This document shows positions 16,044-24,720 of a stretch of DNA of 46,343 nt, piece by piece. Source of the DNA: Plantactinospora endophytica (lineage in GTDB: Bacteria > Actinomycetota > Actinomycetes > Mycobacteriales > Micromonosporaceae); the NCBI RefSeq assembly GCF_016862915.1, contig NZ_BONW01000020.1, positions 1 to 46,343 on the forward strand. The letters run 5' to 3'. Position 1 is the first letter of the stretch; each line of letters begins with the position of its first letter. The position numbers were made by a program, and so were the translations under genes. A model generated the notes under the pieces. That model did no database searches. It was not told where the DNA came from and saw nothing but the letters and a program-made list of their open reading frames with translations.

Positions 16044-17048
16044 TCAGAGCGGCAGTTCGATTGGGGTGGGGCTCGGGTTGCCACCGCGTAGCGTATCGCC
16101 GGCCTGCCCACCGTTCTGCGAGCCGTTGGTCTGTCCCGCGCTGCGTGCGGTGTTCTGGACCACCTGGTCGACGGTGCCGTACACGGCGGTATGGCCCTGC
16201 CCGATCGTGTTGTACGCCCCCCGGAACCCGCTGAAGCCGCTTCCGCCGGCCTCGCCGATTGCCTGCAGGCGGAACGCCTCGAGGCGCAGCGTGTTGCGGC
16301 TGGCCTGGCCGATCTGCGCCAGGATGCTGTCGCACTTGCTGGTGAGGATGCCCATCTGCTTGATCGCCTGGAACAGGCGCTCCAGAAGGTCGAGGATCTT
16401 GCTGCTGGTCTTGCCCACCAGGATGGCGACCTCGGCCGCGACCTTGGGGATCAGCACCACGGTGAGCGCCTGGATCGCCTTGGAGATGCAGGCGCCGATC
16501 ACCTCGGCGACGATGTCGCGGATGGTGTTGCGGATGACGCCGACCATGGCGCCGACGATGGTGGTCGCCTTGCTCATCGCGTCGGCGACCTTGCCCAGCG
16601 CCTGCACCGACTCGGCGTGCCCACGGGCACGCTGCCGGTAGGCGGCAGCCGCCTGCGAGGTCCACTCGGCGGTGCTCCGGTTGACCTCGGCGACGAAGAA
16701 GTCGGTGGCCTCGTAGATGCGCCGCTCGATGTTGTACCAGGTCTGGGCGTGCCCCTCGATCGCCTTCGGGTCGCCGGCCAGCTTGTCCAGCGGCTCCCGC
16801 AGGAAGCTGACGTGTTCCATCAGCCAGCCGACCCCGGCGGCGAAGACCGCCTGCAACGGGTCCATGATCGCGCCGATGGCGGAGAGTCCGGCGGCCACGG
16901 CGTTGCCCCCGACCCCCAGCCAGTTCTGGTTGGCGATGCCGTCGACCACGCCGCAGGCCGACTCGAAGATCCCGGCGCCCTCCCACGCCTTCGTCTCGCC
17001 CTCGGCGGCGATGAGCGAGGGCCGGGTGATAGCCGCGTCGGTGCTCAT
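16044..17048 (-). CDS. WXG100-like / large ESX substrate-type protein
   Basis: A 334-residue helical protein with no signal peptide. Residues about 90-160 (QTWYNIERRIYEATDFFVAE...STAEWTSQAAAAYRQRARGH) resemble the helical hairpin of WXG100-like proteins, with EWTS at the turn. Residues about 165-215 are strongly hydrophobic (IVGAMVGVIRNTIRDIVAE, VVLIPKVAAEVAILVG) and may insert into a membrane or pack as long helices. The C-terminus (about 280-334) is Gly/Asn/Gln-rich and disordered. The ATG overlaps the previous stop by four bases, so it is co-translated with the EspC-like partner. Probably secreted by a type VII system encoded elsewhere. Confidence 0.75.
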   Translation of the reverse strand: MSTDAAITRPSLIAAEGETKAWEGAGIFESACGVVDGIANQNWLGVGGNAVAAGLSAIGAIMDPLQAVFAAGVGWLMEHVSFLREPLDKLAGDPKAIEGHAQTWYNIERRIYEATDFFVAEVNRSTAEWTSQAAAAYRQRARGHAESVQALGKVADAMSKATTIVGAMVGVIRNTIRDIVAEVIGACISKAIQALTVVLIPKVAAEVAILVGKTSSKILDLLERLFQAIKQMGILTSKCDSILAQIGQASRNTLRLEAFRLQAIGEAGGSGFSGFRGAYNTIGQGHTAVYGTVDQVVQNTARSAGQTNGSQNGGQAGDTLRGGNPSPTPIELPL

Positions 17049-17356
17049 CGGCTCCCCGCCTCCTTGATCCGGGTCGCCGCCGCGCCGTCGGTGATGTCGA
17101 CGTTGTCGGCCAGCGCGCGGAGCAGTTCCGCAAGGTGCATGGTCGCGTCGGCCCCGTTGCGGATCTCCGTCATCGCGTAGTCCTGCAACGGATCGATGAT
17201 CGGCAGGAAGAGCGGGCTACAGAGGATGCCGTACACCTCGTCGTGCAGGTTGACGTACTCCGCACCGGCGGCGGCCTCCTGGCACATCCGGCCGGCCTCG
17301 TCCACCATCTGGGCGTGCTTGCGGACCTCGGCCGTCGACAGCCTGATGTCGCTCAT
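17045..17356 (-). CDS. EspC-like type VII secretion target (DUF2580-type)
   Basis: A 103-residue protein with the plan of the T7SS EspC family: two helices, residues about 5-30 (LSTAEVRKHAQMVDEAGRM) and 60-90 (YAMTEIRNGADATMHLAELL), followed by a short tail. EspC-like proteins are usually secreted together with a larger partner encoded next door, here the 334-residue protein that starts within its stop codon. Cys27 and Cys46 are unusual for the family. It overlaps the YbaB gene by four bases (ATGA). Confidence 0.78.
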   Translation of the reverse strand: MSDIRLSTAEVRKHAQMVDEAGRMCQEAAAGAEYVNLHDEVYGILCSPLFLPIIDPLQDYAMTEIRNGADATMHLAELLRALADNVDITDGAAATRIKEAGSR

Positions 17357-17739
17357 CGGTGGTCACGCTCCTCGTCCTCAGGTGGCTCCGGGAACTGTTT
17401 CGTATAGGCGTTTCCGATGAACGAGGCCGTCTCCGAACTCGCCCCGTAGAGGCTGCTCACCACGTCGACCATCTGCTGTGCCATCTTCGCCTGGGCGCGG
17501 CGGCTGGTGTCCAGGATGATCGCGGCGAGTTCGTCCGCCGACAGTCGCATCGCCCGCTCGTCGAGCCGTAGCTCGGCCATGCCGCCCGACGAGTCGACGG
17601 TCACGACGGCCTCGCCGCCCCGCGACTCGACCGTCGCCCTGTTCTGTTCCATTCGCTGGCTCAGCTCGGTGGTGAGCGCCGTCTGCTGCTCCACCCGCCG
17701 CTGCCAGTCGATGAGCATGCCTTCCGGGTCCCCCGGCAC
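17353..17739 (-). CDS. YbaB/EbfC family nucleoid-associated-type protein
   Basis: A 128-residue protein if the GTG at 17739 is used; GAGGGAGG lies directly upstream. A TTG at 17778 would add 13 residues without a ribosome binding site. Residues 5-35 form a helix (WQRRVEQQTALTTELSQRM), then the YbaB strands (AVVTVDSSGGMAELRLDERAMRLS) and a long C-terminal helix (DELAAIILDTSRRAQAKM). In actinobacteria YbaB-like proteins often head type VII secretion-type operons, as here. The promoter is not clear; a GGATCtccGATCC dyad lies at 17798-17786. Confidence 0.8.
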   Translation of the reverse strand: MPGDPEGMLIDWQRRVEQQTALTTELSQRMEQNRATVESRGGEAVVTVDSSGGMAELRLDERAMRLSADELAAIILDTSRRAQAKMAQQMVDVVSSLYGASSETASFIGNAYTKQFPEPPEDEERDHR

Positions 17740-17912
17740 AAGTCCTCCCTCGGTGGCTGACGCGGCCAGTTTAGACAACTTGCACGGATCGGAGATCCCA
17801 TCAACATATCCAGATCAATCGTCCGGATGGAGATTGGTACCGGGCCGTCGGGGTGCGGCACGGCCGGCCGTGGACCCGCAGTGGCCGACCGACCCCGGGG
17901 TCGCCGTACGCG

Positions 17913-18842
17913 CTATGCGGGGCTGAGGTATCTCCGTAGCACGCCGTCGAGGGACACCCGGACGTCCAGTTCGCGGGCGACGTCCAGCAGGGCGCGGACG
18001 AGGAACGGCTCGGGGTCGCGGTCGGCCAGCACCAGGCCGATCCGGGGTCCGTGTGCCGGGCTGCGCAGCGGGATGACGCGCATCCCTTCGGGTACCCCGA
18101 AGGTGTGCAGCCAGGCGTGCGCGATGACGCTGGACCACTGCCGGGTGGCGATGTGCGCGTACAGCGCGCCGACCGTGTCGGTCTCCACCGCCGGTACCAC
18201 GGTCGCCCCGTCGGCGGCGAAGAACTCGTCGACGATCCGGCGGTTGCGCATCCGGGGTACGAGCAGGCACAGCGGCAACTCGGCGACCTGCGCCCAGCGC
18301 ACCACCTCCTGCCCGGCCAGCGCGCCGTCGTCCGGGGTCAGCAGGAGGTAGCGCTCCTCGTACAGCGGGACGGTGCGGACCCGGCCCAGCGTCTCGTCGT
18401 CCAGATAGGTCACCGCCACGTCGACCTCGAACTCGGCGAGCAGGTGGCCGACCTCCCGCGACGACACCGACTCCAGCGAGACCCGTACCTGCGGATGCCG
18501 CGCGCAGAACGGCGTGGTCAGCAGGGACGCCGCCGTCAGCGCGGTCGGGATCGCCCCCATCCGCAGCGTTCCGGTCAGCCCGCCGCGCATCGACGACAGG
18601 TCCTGGCGCAACGCGTCCCGTTCCGCCAGGATCCGGTGCGCCCAGAGCAGCACCCGTTCGCCTTCCGGGGTGAGCCCGGCGAACCTGCGCCCGCGCCGCA
18701 CGATCGGTACGTCCAGTTCCCGTTCCAGTTTGCGGATCGCGGCGGAGAGCGACGGCTGCGACACGTGGCAGGCGGCGGCGGCCCGGGCGAAGTGCTGCTC
18801 GCGGGCGAGCGCCGTCAGGTACTCCAACTCACGCAACAGCAC
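17913..18842 (-). CDS. LysR family transcriptional regulator
   Basis: A 309-residue protein with an N-terminal winged helix (residues 1-60; [26 protein letters not shown]) and a periplasmic-binding-protein-like effector domain from about 90 to 300 ([34 protein letters not shown]). The start is GTG 18842. It is transcribed away from nhaA across a 221-bp spacer, the usual place for a LysR target site, so nhaA is a candidate target, but no clear T-N11-A operator was pinned down. The effector is unknown. Confidence 0.9.
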   Translation of the reverse strand: MLLRELEYLTALAREQHFARAAAACHVSQPSLSAAIRKLERELDVPIVRRGRRFAGLTPEGERVLLWAHRILAERDALRQDLSSMRGGLTGTLRMGAIPTALTAASLLTTPFCARHPQVRVSLESVSSREVGHLLAEFEVDVAVTYLDDETLGRVRTVPLYEERYLLLTPDDGALAGQEVVRWAQVAELPLCLLVPRMRNRRIVDEFFAADGATVVPAVETDTVGALYAHIATRQWSSVIAHAWLHTFGVPEGMRVIPLRSPAHGPRIGLVLADRDPEPFLVRALLDVARELDVRVSLDGVLRRYLSPA

Positions 18843-18992
18843 GCCACAGGATCACCCGCCGGCACCACATCCGTCCACCACGGGTCCCGCTCCCGGACGG
18901 CAGCCTCCCGGGGGCCGTCACCCGGGCGGCACCACCGCACGTCAGATCCGGGTGCCGGGGCCGTCCCGGAGCGGTTCGGGCGGTTGCTCGGC

Positions 18993-18998
18993 TAGGGT
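18993..18998 (+). promoter_or_regulatory. Candidate -10 element for nhaA
   Basis: TAGGGT lies about 65 bases before the nhaA start. No good -35 is present at 17 bp, which would suit activation by the divergent LysR regulator. Weak evidence. Confidence 0.3.
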
Positions 18999-19063
18999 GG
19001 GTCTCTGGGTGTGCCGGGAAGTCTGGTCGGCGATTCTGCTGCCGACCCCGCCGGAGGCCACCT

Positions 19064-20377
19064 GTGACGACACCGACCCCGGGCACCCCCTCCGGCCAGA
19101 TCTTCGGTCGAGGTAGCTGGCCCGAGGTACGCCGGATCGGCGACATCCTGCGCGCGGAGACGGTCGGTGGCGCCCTGCTGCTCGGTGCGGCGGTCGTCGC
19201 GCTGGTCTGGGCGAACAGCCCGTGGCGGGACGTCTACACCGGGCTGGGCGAATTCCGGCTTGGGCCGGCCGCCCTGCACCTGGACCTGACCCTCGGCCAG
19301 TGGGCGGCGGACGGGCTGCTCGCGGTCTTCTTCTTCGTCGCCGGGCTGGAACTCAAGCGCGAGTTCGTCGCCGGTGACCTGCGCAGTCCGCGCCGGGCGG
19401 TGCTGCCGGTCGCCGCCGCGCTGGGCGGGATGACGGTGCCGGCCCTGATCTACGTCGCGTTGAACGCCGGTGCCGGCGGGGCCGCGTTGCGCGGTTGGGC
19501 GATCCCGACCGCCACCGACATCGCCTTCGCGCTGGCCGTACTCGGGGTGATCAGCACCCACCTGCCGGCGGCGCTGCGCACCTTCCTGCTCACCCTCGCC
19601 GTCGTCGACGACCTGCTGGCGATCGTGATCATCGCGCTGTTCTACACCAGCTCGCTGCACCCGGTTCCGCTGCTGCTGGCGCTGCTGCCGTTGGCCCTGT
19701 TCGGGCTGCTGGTGCAGCGGCGGGTCCGGTCCTGGTGGCTGCTGCTGCCGTTGGCGGCCGTGACCTGGGCGCTGGTGCACGCGTCCGGGGTACACGCCAC
19801 GGTTGCCGGGGTGTTGCTCGCCTTCACGGTGCCGGTGCTCCGCCGGGCCGAGGGGCCGGGGCCGGGGTTGGCCGAGCACTTCGAACACCGGTTCCGGCCG
19901 CTGTCGGCGAGCGTCGCCGTACCGGTGTTCGCGTTCTTCGCCGCCGGTGTCTCGGTCGGCGGGTTGAGCGGCTTCGTCGCCGGGCTGGGCGATTCGGTGG
20001 CGCTGGGCGTGGCGGTCGGCCTGGTCGCGGGCAAGACCGTCGGGGTACTCGGTGCCACCTGGCTGGTCCAGCGGTTCACCCGGGCACAGCTCGCCGAGGG
20101 GCTGAGCTGGTGGGACGTCTTCGGGCTGGCCCTGCTCGGCGGGATCGGCTTCACCGTGTCGCTGCTGATCGGCGAGCTGGCGTTCGGGGTGGGCGCGGAA
20201 CGGACCGAGCACACCAAGATCGGCGTACTGGTCGGCTCGCTGGTCTCGGCACTGCTCGCCACGGTGGTACTCCGGATCCGTAACCGCCACTACGAGAACC
20301 TTCAGGCGGTGGAGGAACGCGACGCGGACGCCGACGGTGTCCCGGACGTCTACCAGGCCCGCCGACCGGAGAGCTGA
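19064..20377 (+). CDS. nhaA: Na+/H+ antiporter NhaA
   Basis: A 437-residue inner-membrane protein with about 12 hydrophobic segments. Diagnostic NhaA blocks are present: [47 protein letters not shown] and [18 protein letters not shown], with the ion-binding pair Asp182-Asp183 (Asp163-164 in E. coli). [15 protein letters not shown] marks the last membrane helices. It exchanges sodium for protons in pH and salt homeostasis. GTG 19064 has GGAGG six bases upstream. The C-terminal tail is acidic and cytoplasmic. It is divergent from a LysR gene and followed at 79 bp by a two-RCK membrane protein, perhaps also linked to cation balance. Confidence 0.96.
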   Translation: MTTPTPGTPSGQIFGRGSWPEVRRIGDILRAETVGGALLLGAAVVALVWANSPWRDVYTGLGEFRLGPAALHLDLTLGQWAADGLLAVFFFVAGLELKREFVAGDLRSPRRAVLPVAAALGGMTVPALIYVALNAGAGGAALRGWAIPTATDIAFALAVLGVISTHLPAALRTFLLTLAVVDDLLAIVIIALFYTSSLHPVPLLLALLPLALFGLLVQRRVRSWWLLLPLAAVTWALVHASGVHATVAGVLLAFTVPVLRRAEGPGPGLAEHFEHRFRPLSASVAVPVFAFFAAGVSVGGLSGFVAGLGDSVALGVAVGLVAGKTVGVLGATWLVQRFTRAQLAEGLSWWDVFGLALLGGIGFTVSLLIGELAFGVGAERTEHTKIGVLVGSLVSALLATVVLRIRNRHYENLQAVEERDADADGVPDVYQARRPES

Positions 20378-20444
20378 CCCGCCTCCCGCTCGGCACCGCC
20401 TCGCGGCCCGGAAAATCAAGATCCTCGGTCGGGCGCCCGGTTAC

Positions 20445-20450
20445 TACGAT
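20445..20450 (+). promoter_or_regulatory. -10 element placing +1 at the GTG start (leaderless)
   Basis: TACGAT is followed by exactly six bases and then GTG 20457. No ribosome binding site precedes that GTG, so a leaderless transcript is the simplest reading. Confidence 0.5.
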
Positions 20451-20456
20451 GTCGTC

Positions 20457-22310
20457 GTGTCCGGTGACGCGGTGCCCCGGTTCGTGGTGTGGGGCGGCAA
20501 CGCGCTGGCCCAGCGGCTGGTCGGCGAGCTGATGAACACCTATGCCGCACACGTCACGGTGATCGTGCCGTCGGCCTCGGCGGACCAGGCGCCGGAGATC
20601 GTCGAGCTGGTGCCGGAGGACGGCGATCCGGCGTTGCGGCCCGCGATCATCGTCGCGCCCCGGCTCAACCAGGAGGTCTTCCGGCAGGCCGGCATCGAGA
20701 CCGCCGCCGCGGTCGCGCTGGTCGACCGGGACGACGTCGCCAACGTGGACGCGGCGCTGATCGCCCGCGAGGTGAGTCCGACCGTCCGGCTCGTGGTCCG
20801 GCTCTTCAATCCGGTACTCGGCGACGGCATCACCACCATGCTCGGCGACTGCGGCGTCCTCTCCGGTTCCGAGTTCGCCGCCCCCGCGTTCGTCGCGGCG
20901 GCGCTGGGCAACGACACCCCCACCTACGTACGGCTGCCCGACGAGTTGCTGATGGCCGCCCGGCGCGCCGACGTCGGAGACCACCCCGACGACGTGCTCT
21001 GCGGGCTGGCGATCACCGAGGGGCTGCCCGAGCCGGTTCGGCTGCCGGCCGACGAGGACGCCGCCGACCTGGTCCTCGTCCGGGCACCGTCCAGCCGACC
21101 CCGGCCGGTACGCCGCCGTCGGCCGCATCCGATGCGGGCCACCCGGCTGCTGTTCGGGCGAAACCTCCGACTGGCCCTGCTGGCCCTGGCCGGAGTACTG
21201 GTGACCGGTACGGCCACCCTGGCGCTCACCCGCCAGGACACCGGCCTGCTCCAGGCCGCGTACCTGGCCGTGCTCACCGCCCTCGGCGGTGCCGACGCCG
21301 ACACCGGCGCCTCGGTGGCCGAGAAAGCGGTGGCGGTACTGCTCGTGGTCACCGGGGTGGCGCTGATCCCCACCGTGACGGCGTTGATCGTGGACGTCAT
21401 CGTCAACGCCCGGCTCGCGCTGGCCGCCGGAGGACTCACCGAGCCGGTCTCCGGCCACGTGATCGTGGTCGGGCTCGGCAACATCGGCACCAGGGTGATC
21501 CGGGAGCTGCACGACTTCGGGCTGGACGTGGTCGCCGTCGACCGGATGGAACACGCCCGGGGGGTGGCGGTCGCCCGCGAGCTGCGCATTCCGGTACTGG
21601 TCCGGGACGCCAACAACGCGGAGGCGCTGCGGGCCGCCTCGGTGGAGACCTGCCGGGCGCTGCTGGTACTCACCAGCGACGACGTGACCAACCTGGAGAC
21701 CGCGCTGATCGGGCGGGCGGTGCACCGGGAGGCGCAGCGGGGTGACGGCGGGGCCAGGTTGCGGGTGGTGCTCCGGCTCTTCGACGAGGGCTTCGCGCGG
21801 CGGGTCAAGCGGGCCTTCGGGATCGACCACTCGCGCAGTGTCTCCTACCTGGCCGCACCCGCCTTCGCGGCGGCGATGATGGGCCGGGAGGTGGTGGGGG
21901 CGATCTCCGTCGGCCGCCGGGTGTTGCTGGTCGCGGAGCTGCCGGTCGGCGCCGGCTCGGAACTGGAGGGGCGGCTCTGCCCCGAGGTCGGCCGGCCGGG
22001 CGAGGTACGGCTGATCGCGGTCCGTACGGGTCGGGCCGGTCAGACGCTCTGGACGCTGCCGGACCGCCGGCCGCTGGTCCGGACGGACCGGCTGCTGGTG
22101 GTCGCCACCCGGGCCGGGCTGGCCGGCCTGCTCGCCCGGACGGCGGTGAGCCCGAACCCGCCGCCGCTGGTCGAGCCGACCCCGCTGCGCCTGCTGAACA
22201 CCGCCGCCCGGCCGCGACCCCGGCCACCCGCACTGCCGCCGACCACCGCACCGACCCTGCCCGGGGAGTCCGGAGCGGGCGCGTCCGCCGAGCCGGCACA
22301 CCCGGAATGA
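20457..22310 (+). CDS. TrkA-N/RCK-type NAD-binding protein with central membrane segments (ion-channel-like)
   Basis: 617 residues. The N-terminal Rossmann/RCK domain (FVVWGGNALAQRLV, DRDDVANVDAALIAREV) is about 210 residues. Basic residues follow, then two membrane helices (about 238-258 and 297-320) around a pore-helix-like segment with LTALGGADAD. A second TrkA-N domain starts near 333 (HVIVVGLGNIGTRVIREL), with DDVTNLETALIGRAV, and the C-terminus is Pro/Arg-rich. The layout matches CASTOR/POLLUX-like or RCK-gated potassium channels, but the TVGYGD selectivity filter is absent, so potassium selectivity cannot be claimed. The start is GTG 20457, probably leaderless. The stop codon lies inside a tandem repeat that continues downstream. 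Confidence 0.8.
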   Translation: MSGDAVPRFVVWGGNALAQRLVGELMNTYAAHVTVIVPSASADQAPEIVELVPEDGDPALRPAIIVAPRLNQEVFRQAGIETAAAVALVDRDDVANVDAALIAREVSPTVRLVVRLFNPVLGDGITTMLGDCGVLSGSEFAAPAFVAAALGNDTPTYVRLPDELLMAARRADVGDHPDDVLCGLAITEGLPEPVRLPADEDAADLVLVRAPSSRPRPVRRRRPHPMRATRLLFGRNLRLALLALAGVLVTGTATLALTRQDTGLLQAAYLAVLTALGGADADTGASVAEKAVAVLLVVTGVALIPTVTALIVDVIVNARLALAAGGLTEPVSGHVIVVGLGNIGTRVIRELHDFGLDVVAVDRMEHARGVAVARELRIPVLVRDANNAEALRAASVETCRALLVLTSDDVTNLETALIGRAVHREAQRGDGGARLRVVLRLFDEGFARRVKRAFGIDHSRSVSYLAAPAFAAAMMGREVVGAISVGRRVLLVAELPVGAGSELEGRLCPEVGRPGEVRLIAVRTGRAGQTLWTLPDRRPLVRTDRLLVVATRAGLAGLLARTAVSPNPPPLVEPTPLRLLNTAARPRPRPPALPPTTAPTLPGESGAGASAEPAHPE

Positions 22311-22390
22311 CCGGCTACCGGCACGCCCGGATTGACCAGCACCGGCACGCCCGGATCGACCAGCACCAGCGCGCCCGGAATGACCGGCGC
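22289..22390 (+). repeat. Degenerate 24-bp tandem repeat at 3' end of the RCK gene
   Basis: About four units of the type CACCGGCACGCCCGGATTGACCAG. The TGA of the upstream gene lies in the first unit (CGGAATGACCGG) and the same CGGAATGACCGG closes the array near 22376. Confidence 0.75.
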
Positions 22391-22414
22391 GGCGGGGACG
22401 GGCGGCGTGCCGGG

Positions 22415-22756
22415 TCAGCCGGGTGGCATCACGAACCTGCCGTCGGCGGTCCGTTCCAGGGGGGCCACGGCCACCACCGCGTCGAGGTTGACCGGGCCGT
22501 AGATGTGCGGGAAGACGATGCCCGGCGCGACCTCGTCGTCGCGTACCGGGGAGGTGAGGCGGTCCGGGTCGATGCTGAGCAGCAGCAGCGGACCCGCGTC
22601 CAGGTAGGCGGCCTCGGCGACGCCGAGCACCTGTCCCCGGCGGGAGGCGTGGATGAAGCCCTCGTCGGCCAGGGTGCGGCCCCGGGTCGAGATCCGGTAG
22701 TCGCCGGCGACCTGCGCCGCCGCCCAGTCGGACTCCTCGGCGATGTGGAAGATCAC
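22415..22756 (-). CDS. DUF952 family protein
   Basis: A 113-residue protein with the DUF952 hallmarks IFHIAEESDW, ADEGFIHAS, LLLLSIDPDRL and FPHIYGPVNLDAVVAV. The family is small, soluble and of unknown function, possibly related to ADP-ribosyltransferase-like folds. The GTG at 22756 matches the family N-terminus; the longer open frame to 23041 crosses repeats and is not used. TACAGT sits six bases before the GTG, so the gene is probably leaderless. It is convergent with the RCK gene and divergent from the ECF sigma gene. Confidence 0.85.
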   Translation of the reverse strand: MIFHIAEESDWAAAQVAGDYRISTRGRTLADEGFIHASRRGQVLGVAEAAYLDAGPLLLLSIDPDRLTSPVRDDEVAPGIVFPHIYGPVNLDAVVAVAPLERTADGRFVMPPG

Positions 22757-22762
22757 CCTCGG

Positions 22763-22768
22763 ACTGTA
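22763..22768 (-). promoter_or_regulatory. -10 element placing +1 at the DUF952 GTG (leaderless)
   Basis: On the minus strand TACAGT is followed by six bases and GTG 22756. No ribosome binding site is present at a useful distance. Confidence 0.5.
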
Positions 22769-22803
22769 CCGGCCGACCGCGGTACCCGTGACCGGCCCGG
22801 CAG

Positions 22804-22888
22804 CCTCCGACCGGGCGTACCGGGCGGCCTCCGACCGGGCGGGTGTGATCCTCGGACCGGGCGGGTCTGATCCTCGGGCCGGCCGGGG
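22804..22888. repeat. Degenerate 22-24-bp tandem repeat between DUF952 and the sigma factor gene
   Basis: Four units begin with CCTCCGACCGGGCG or CCTCGGACCGGGCG at about 22804, 22828, 22850 and 22872. The two middle units are 22 bp and end in GGGTGTGAT or GGGTCTGAT. Confidence 0.7.
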
Positions 22889-22942
22889 TCGCCGAAGATG
22901 CCCGGCGGCGCCGGGAACCGGACCTCTCCGGGCGGACAGTCT

Positions 22943-23656
22943 GTGGATGTGGATACAAGTCTGCGAACCCGGGTTCGCGCCGGAGACCCGGACGCGTTCC
23001 GGGAACTCTTCGACGGACACGTCCGTTCGGTCTACAACCACGCCTACCGGCTCTCGGGCGACTGGTCGACCGCCGAGGACGTGGCGTCGCTGACCTTCCT
23101 GGAGGCGTGGCGGCTGCGGGACCGGGTCGACGTCGGCCCGGACGGCGGTTCGCTGCGGCCGTGGCTGCTCGGCATCGCCACCAACGTCGCCCGGAACGTA
23201 CGCCGGGCCGCCCGGCGTTACGACGGCGCGCTGGCCCGGCTGCCCCGGGCGGAGGCGGTACCGGACTTCACCGACGAGGTCACCGGCCGGCTCGACGACG
23301 GCGAACGGTTGGCCCGGGTGCGTACGGCGCTGGCCGCGCTGCGCCAGCCCGAACGTGAGGTACTCGCGCTCTGCGTCTGGTCCGGGCTCGGCTACGCGGA
23401 GGCGGCGGTGGCGCTCGGCGTACCGGTCGGCACCGTGCGTTCCCGGTTGTCCAGGGCCCGCCGCAAGCTGGAGAAACTCGTCGTCGCCGGCCGGCTCCGC
23501 CCGCCGGGGGTGCCTCCGCCCGGAGCGCCCCGGTCCGGTGCCGCCGACCCGACCGGGAGCCCGACCGGAACCGGCGTGGAACCCGCGCCCGGCGATGGAC
23601 AGCTAGAAGGTGGCCGCGACGTCGCGGCCCTGTTCGCCGAGGAGAACGTCCGATGA
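22943..23656 (+). CDS. ECF-family RNA polymerase sigma factor
   Basis: About 237 residues. Region 2 (FRELFDGHVRSVYNHAYRL...DWSTAEDVASLTFLEAWR, about 15-70) contacts the -10 element and core enzyme; region 4 (ALRQPEREVLALCVWSGLGYAEAA...VPVGTVRSRLSRARRKL, about 130-180) has the -35 binding helix. A Pro/Gly-rich tail of about 50 residues follows. The start is uncertain among GTG 22943, GTG 22949 and ATG 22898. Its stop overlaps the start of the next gene (ATGA), whose product has a membrane anchor and is the likely regulatory partner. Target promoters are unknown. Confidence 0.9.
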   Translation: MDVDTSLRTRVRAGDPDAFRELFDGHVRSVYNHAYRLSGDWSTAEDVASLTFLEAWRLRDRVDVGPDGGSLRPWLLGIATNVARNVRRAARRYDGALARLPRAEAVPDFTDEVTGRLDDGERLARVRTALAALRQPEREVLALCVWSGLGYAEAAVALGVPVGTVRSRLSRARRKLEKLVVAGRLRPPGVPPPGAPRSGAADPTGSPTGTGVEPAPGDGQLEGGRDVAALFAEENVR

Positions 23657-24630
23657 ACCTCGTACCGGTGCAGCCCGATCCGATCGACCGCGCCGAACTG
23701 GCCCGGCTGCTGCCGCCGCCGGAGGAACGGGACCTTCCCGGCGAGCGGCACCTTCGACTCCAGGAGTTGTTGATGAGTTCGATCGACGAGGACCTGCGGG
23801 CGGGCCGACCGGCGCCGCACCGCTTCCCGAGGCGGCGGCTCGTGCTGGTGGCCTCGGCACTGGCCGCCGTCACCGCCGTCGCGGTCGGGGTGGGCGCGGT
23901 GGTCGGTGGCGACGACGCGGTCCCCTCCGGCGACGGCCCGGCCGTGGCGGCGCCCCCCGGCCGCGAGCTGCTGCTGGTCGCCGCCACCACCGCCGAGCAG
24001 GCGCCGGAGGGGACCGGCGACTACTGGTACCTCAAGGTGCACTCCTCCGGGGTCGCCGGCTCCGCGCCGTACGAGTACGAGTACTGGATCCACCGGGACG
24101 GGAGGACCTGGTTCCGGGCGGCGAAGTCGGAGGGCAAGGTGGTCAAGCTCGGCGGTACCACTCCCTGGGTGGTCGGCGGGGTCGAGGTGAGCCTGGACCA
24201 GCTACGGAGGTTGCCGACCGAGCCGGCGGCACTGCGCGAGTGGATCACCAACGCCGTACGGGACGGGAACGTCAGGACCAGCGGTGGACCGCTGAACGCC
24301 GAATTGCGGGAGCGTTCGGTCTTCAACGGGCTGGTGTCGCTGGTGTCCCAGTTGCCGGCACCGCCCCGGGTCCGGGCCGCGGCGTTCCGGGCGATCGCCG
24401 GGTACCCAGGTGTCGAGAGTCTCGGCGCGGTCGACGGCGGACAGGGGCTGCGCATTCCGCTCCCCGACGGTACGCAGGCCCGGCTGGTCGTCGACCCGGC
24501 CACCGCGCGGATCCGCGAGACCAACTTCTTCGTCACCATCGAGGGAGGCGAGGCCGGCTTCTCGGGCAAGGGTGCCGACCAGGCCAGCTACCGGCTGACC
24601 GCCGAGTGGACGGAGCGGCTGCCGAGCTGA
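23653..24630 (+). CDS. CU044_5270 family membrane-anchored protein, putative partner of the ECF sigma factor
   Basis: 325 residues. A cytoplasmic N-terminal region (about 1-60, RAELARLLPPPEERDLPGER, LLMSSIDEDL) is followed by one membrane helix (about 62-86, LVLVASALAAVTAVAVGVGAVV) and an extracellular domain rich in strands (DYWYLKVHSSG, YEYWIHRDGRTWFRA, RIPLPDGTQARLVVD). This topology and the four-base overlap with the sigma gene fit an anti-sigma or sensor role. There is no zinc-binding anti-sigma HxxxCxxC motif. The pair is common in actinobacteria, but function is uncharacterised. Confidence 0.82.
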   Translation: MNLVPVQPDPIDRAELARLLPPPEERDLPGERHLRLQELLMSSIDEDLRAGRPAPHRFPRRRLVLVASALAAVTAVAVGVGAVVGGDDAVPSGDGPAVAAPPGRELLLVAATTAEQAPEGTGDYWYLKVHSSGVAGSAPYEYEYWIHRDGRTWFRAAKSEGKVVKLGGTTPWVVGGVEVSLDQLRRLPTEPAALREWITNAVRDGNVRTSGGPLNAELRERSVFNGLVSLVSQLPAPPRVRAAAFRAIAGYPGVESLGAVDGGQGLRIPLPDGTQARLVVDPATARIRETNFFVTIEGGEAGFSGKGADQASYRLTAEWTERLPS

Positions 24631-24638
24631 ACCGTGCC

Positions 24639-24675
24639 GGCGGGGTGGGCGGCCAGGTCGGCGGCCCACCCCGCC
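24639..24675 (+). terminator. Hairpin terminator after the sigma factor operon
   Basis: GGCGGGGTGGGC (24639-24650) pairs perfectly with GCCCACCCCGCC (24664-24675), 12 bp with a 13-base loop, starting eight bases after the stop codon. Confidence 0.8.
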
Positions 24676-24720
24676 CGCCCGACCCGGTTTAGTCCCCGGC
24701 CGCCGGGGCATCAAGGGCGA

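Noticed and set aside
17740-17778. TTG start for the YbaB gene
   Set aside because: No ribosome binding site precedes it, whereas GAGGGAGG lies directly before GTG 17739.
20151-22958. 935-residue open frame on the - strand
   Set aside because: Antisense to nhaA and the RCK gene; composition is Arg/Gly/Gln-rich without motifs.
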